The translations under genes and the position numbers were made by a program. From Mesorhizobium sp. NZP2077 (GTDB taxonomy: Bacteria > Pseudomonadota > Alphaproteobacteria > Rhizobiales > Rhizobiaceae): a stretch of DNA of 64,000 bases. Within the stretch, counting starts at the first letter, position 1. Every line of letters starts with the position of its first letter. Below are positions 62,346 to 64,000 of this stretch, one piece after another. The notes under the pieces are model-generated. The model was not told where the DNA came from and did not search any database. It was given only the letters and a program-made list of their open reading frames with translations. The stretch spans positions 1,990,001-2,054,000 of the forward strand of contig NZ_CP051293.1 in NCBI RefSeq assembly GCF_013170805.1. Direction: 5' to 3'.

Positions 62346-63995
62346 TTACGCCGCGACTTCCTGGGCCGCCCATTTGCGCAGGATCTGCGCGGTGCGCTCC
62401 TCATTGAGGTCGACCATGCGGGCAAGCCGTTCCTGTGGCGCAGGCCTGATCTTCTGGCGAAGATCATCGAGCGCATTGGCGCCGGGCCGCGAGTTGGGCA
62501 AGGCGCCCATGGCGGCACCAGCATCGGCGGCAGCCGCTGCCTCCGGTGTCGGCAGCGAACGCTGGACTTCATCGAAATTGGGACCCGGCAAAGCGGGCGT
62601 TGCCTTCGCCGTCAGCGCCGCCGCCATCGGCCGCAGGCCGAAGAAGGCGACCAGGAAGACGACGACGATGAAGGCGCCGGCGTTGATCAGCGTGCCAGCG
62701 TGCTGGCCGATGGAATCCAGCATTCCCGCCTGCGGAATCGCCTCGCCATCCAGCCCGTCGATGAATTCGACCGCCGAGACGTCGATCATGTCGCCGCGCT
62801 TGTCGTCGAAGCCAGTGGCAGAGGTCACCATCTTCTGGATTTCGGCGACGCGCTTGGCGATCTGCTCCGGGGTGGCGTCCTTGCCAAGGATCGCCTTCAG
62901 CCGATCCTGGTTGACGACGACGGCGATCGACATCTTGGTGACGGTGTAGCCGTTGGAGACGGTGGCGATCTTCTTGGAGTTGATCTCGTAATTGGTGATC
63001 TCTTCCTTGCGGTCATTTGCCGAAGAGGTTTGCGGACCCTCGGTGCTGGTCGCCTGGGTCTCCGGCAGGTTCTGCTCGACGCTTGCCGGGGTCGAAGCCT
63101 GCTTCTGGTTGCTGTTTTCATTGGCGCGCACAGATTGCACCGAGCGTTCGACGCGGGAATTCGGATCGAAGATCGTTTCTTCGGTCTGGCGGGTGTCGGT
63201 GTTGACCTCGGCCTTGACGCTGGCACGGAAATTGTCCGGGCCGAGATAGGCAGTCAGCGCGCGGCGGATGTTGTCGCCGATCTGCGCTTCCACGGTCTGC
63301 TCGACGCCGAGCGTGCGGGCGGCACTGGTGTTGGACGGGTCGTCGCCGGCTGCCAGCAAATTGCCGTTGGAATCAAGCACGGTCACCTTGTCGGCCGACA
63401 GGCCGGGAACGGCGGCGGCCACGAGATGGCGGATCGACATGGCGCTTTTCTCGGCGTCGATGCCGGCATAGCGGATGACGACGGATGCGGAAGGCTGCTG
63501 CTCGTCGCGGCGGAAATTGGCGCGCTCGGACATGACGATGTGGACGCGCGCCGCCTTGATGCCTGATATCGACTGGATGGTGCGGGCGATCTCGCCTTCC
63601 AGTGCACGCACCCGCGTAATCTGCTGCATGAACGAGGTCAGGCCCATCGCGCCGACATTGTCGAACAGTTCGTAGCCGGCATTGGCGCTGGTCGGCAGCC
63701 CCTTCTCGGCAAGCAGCATGCGCGCCTGCGCCGTGGTGCCGGCCGGCACCAGCACGGAGGTTCCGTCGGCGCCGACGTCGAAGCCGATGCCGGCCTCGCC
63801 CAGCACCAGGCCGATCTGGTTCACGTCGGAACGATCAAGGCCGACATAGAGCGTGTCGTAGGCCGGGCGGTTGAGGTAGACCGAGGCGATGCCGATGACG
63901 CCCATCACCAGAACGGCGATGCCCGCCAGCATGGCGAGGCGCTTCACACCAAAACCGCGGAGGTTAGAGATGATGCTCTGGATCTGTTCCGGCAC
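62346..63995 (-). CDS. fliF: Flagellar MS-ring protein FliF
   Basis: 549 aa. N-terminal helix (about 20-42), periplasmic ring domains with LAEKGLPTSANAGYELFDNVG and LEGEIARTIQSISGIKAARVHIVMSER (in parts), second helix (about 443-464), and a C-terminal FliG-binding end (ARMVDLNEERTAQILRKWAAQEVA). GTG start at 63995 is five bases before the window edge, so an upstream start cannot be ruled out. Confidence 0.94.
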   Translation of the reverse strand: MPEQIQSIISNLRGFGVKRLAMLAGIAVLVMGVIGIASVYLNRPAYDTLYVGLDRSDVNQIGLVLGEAGIGFDVGADGTSVLVPAGTTAQARMLLAEKGLPTSANAGYELFDNVGAMGLTSFMQQITRVRALEGEIARTIQSISGIKAARVHIVMSERANFRRDEQQPSASVVIRYAGIDAEKSAMSIRHLVAAAVPGLSADKVTVLDSNGNLLAAGDDPSNTSAARTLGVEQTVEAQIGDNIRRALTAYLGPDNFRASVKAEVNTDTRQTEETIFDPNSRVERSVQSVRANENSNQKQASTPASVEQNLPETQATSTEGPQTSSANDRKEEITNYEINSKKIATVSNGYTVTKMSIAVVVNQDRLKAILGKDATPEQIAKRVAEIQKMVTSATGFDDKRGDMIDVSAVEFIDGLDGEAIPQAGMLDSIGQHAGTLINAGAFIVVVFLVAFFGLRPMAAALTAKATPALPGPNFDEVQRSLPTPEAAAAADAGAAMGALPNSRPGANALDDLRQKIRPAPQERLARMVDLNEERTAQILRKWAAQEVAA

Positions 63996-64000
63996 GATAG

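Overview
The window is a high-GC alphaproteobacterial chromosome segment, most likely from Mesorhizobium or a close relative in the Hyphomicrobiales (Rhizobiales). The evidence is the rhizobial flagellar set (MotB-MotC-FliK, an OmpR-type FtcR/Rem regulator, FlaF, FlbT), an alpha-type ornithine decarboxylase behind a long leader, and dispersed short intergenic repeats. I identified everything by reading sequence and recalling families. No database search was run.

Layout. 1-22.6 kb is mostly core housekeeping: the N-terminal part of an oligoendopeptidase F, a sigma-54 activator, a large periplasmic M15-like peptidase, KDPG aldolase, TrhO tRNA hydroxylase, an SDR, an aminotransferase, a CDF metal exporter, D-erythronate dehydrogenase-like DenD, a NicO/DUF1007 metal-transport pair, a LysR-amidase pair, and ornithine decarboxylase with a GNAT partner. 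A small detached flagellar group (FlgJ-type rod protein, FlgN-like and FliL-like proteins) lies at 21.0-22.6 kb.

23.4-30.2 kb is the most unusual region. A type III polyketide synthase, sulfotransferase, MlaC-like periplasmic carrier, LolD-like ATPase and FtsX-type permease run rightward. A SAM methyltransferase and a flavin oxidoreductase run leftward from the same intergenic region. Together they look like a complete make, tailor, sulfate and transport pathway for a phenolic or pyrone lipid. 30.5-36.2 kb is a second membrane-lipid set: DUF1295, a CFA-synthase-like methyltransferase, small membrane proteins, a flavin amine-oxidase-like protein and DUF1365.

36.2-64.0 kb is the flagellar region, read leftward from fliF (right edge) through a FliH-like protein, motB, motC, fliK, a lytic transglycosylase, ftcR, flgE, flgK, flgL, flaF, flbT, flgD and fliQ, then flhA, fliR and a FliJ-like gene. 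About 11 kb of unrelated genes (39.4-50.8 kb) separates fliQ from flhA: asnB, an MFS exporter, TetR with a ferric-reductase-like membrane protein, an XRE-cupin regulated FAD/cupin operon, a ClC-type channel, and a small AT-richer patch. That patch holds a Cys-rich secreted peptide and a decayed copy of the start of the ClC gene.

Regulatory sequence worth attention: a perfect palindrome before the XRE-cupin regulator, a perfect dyad between the TetR gene and its divergent neighbour, and a leader resembling the speF RNA before ornithine decarboxylase. No complete tRNA, rRNA, IS element or CRISPR array was seen.
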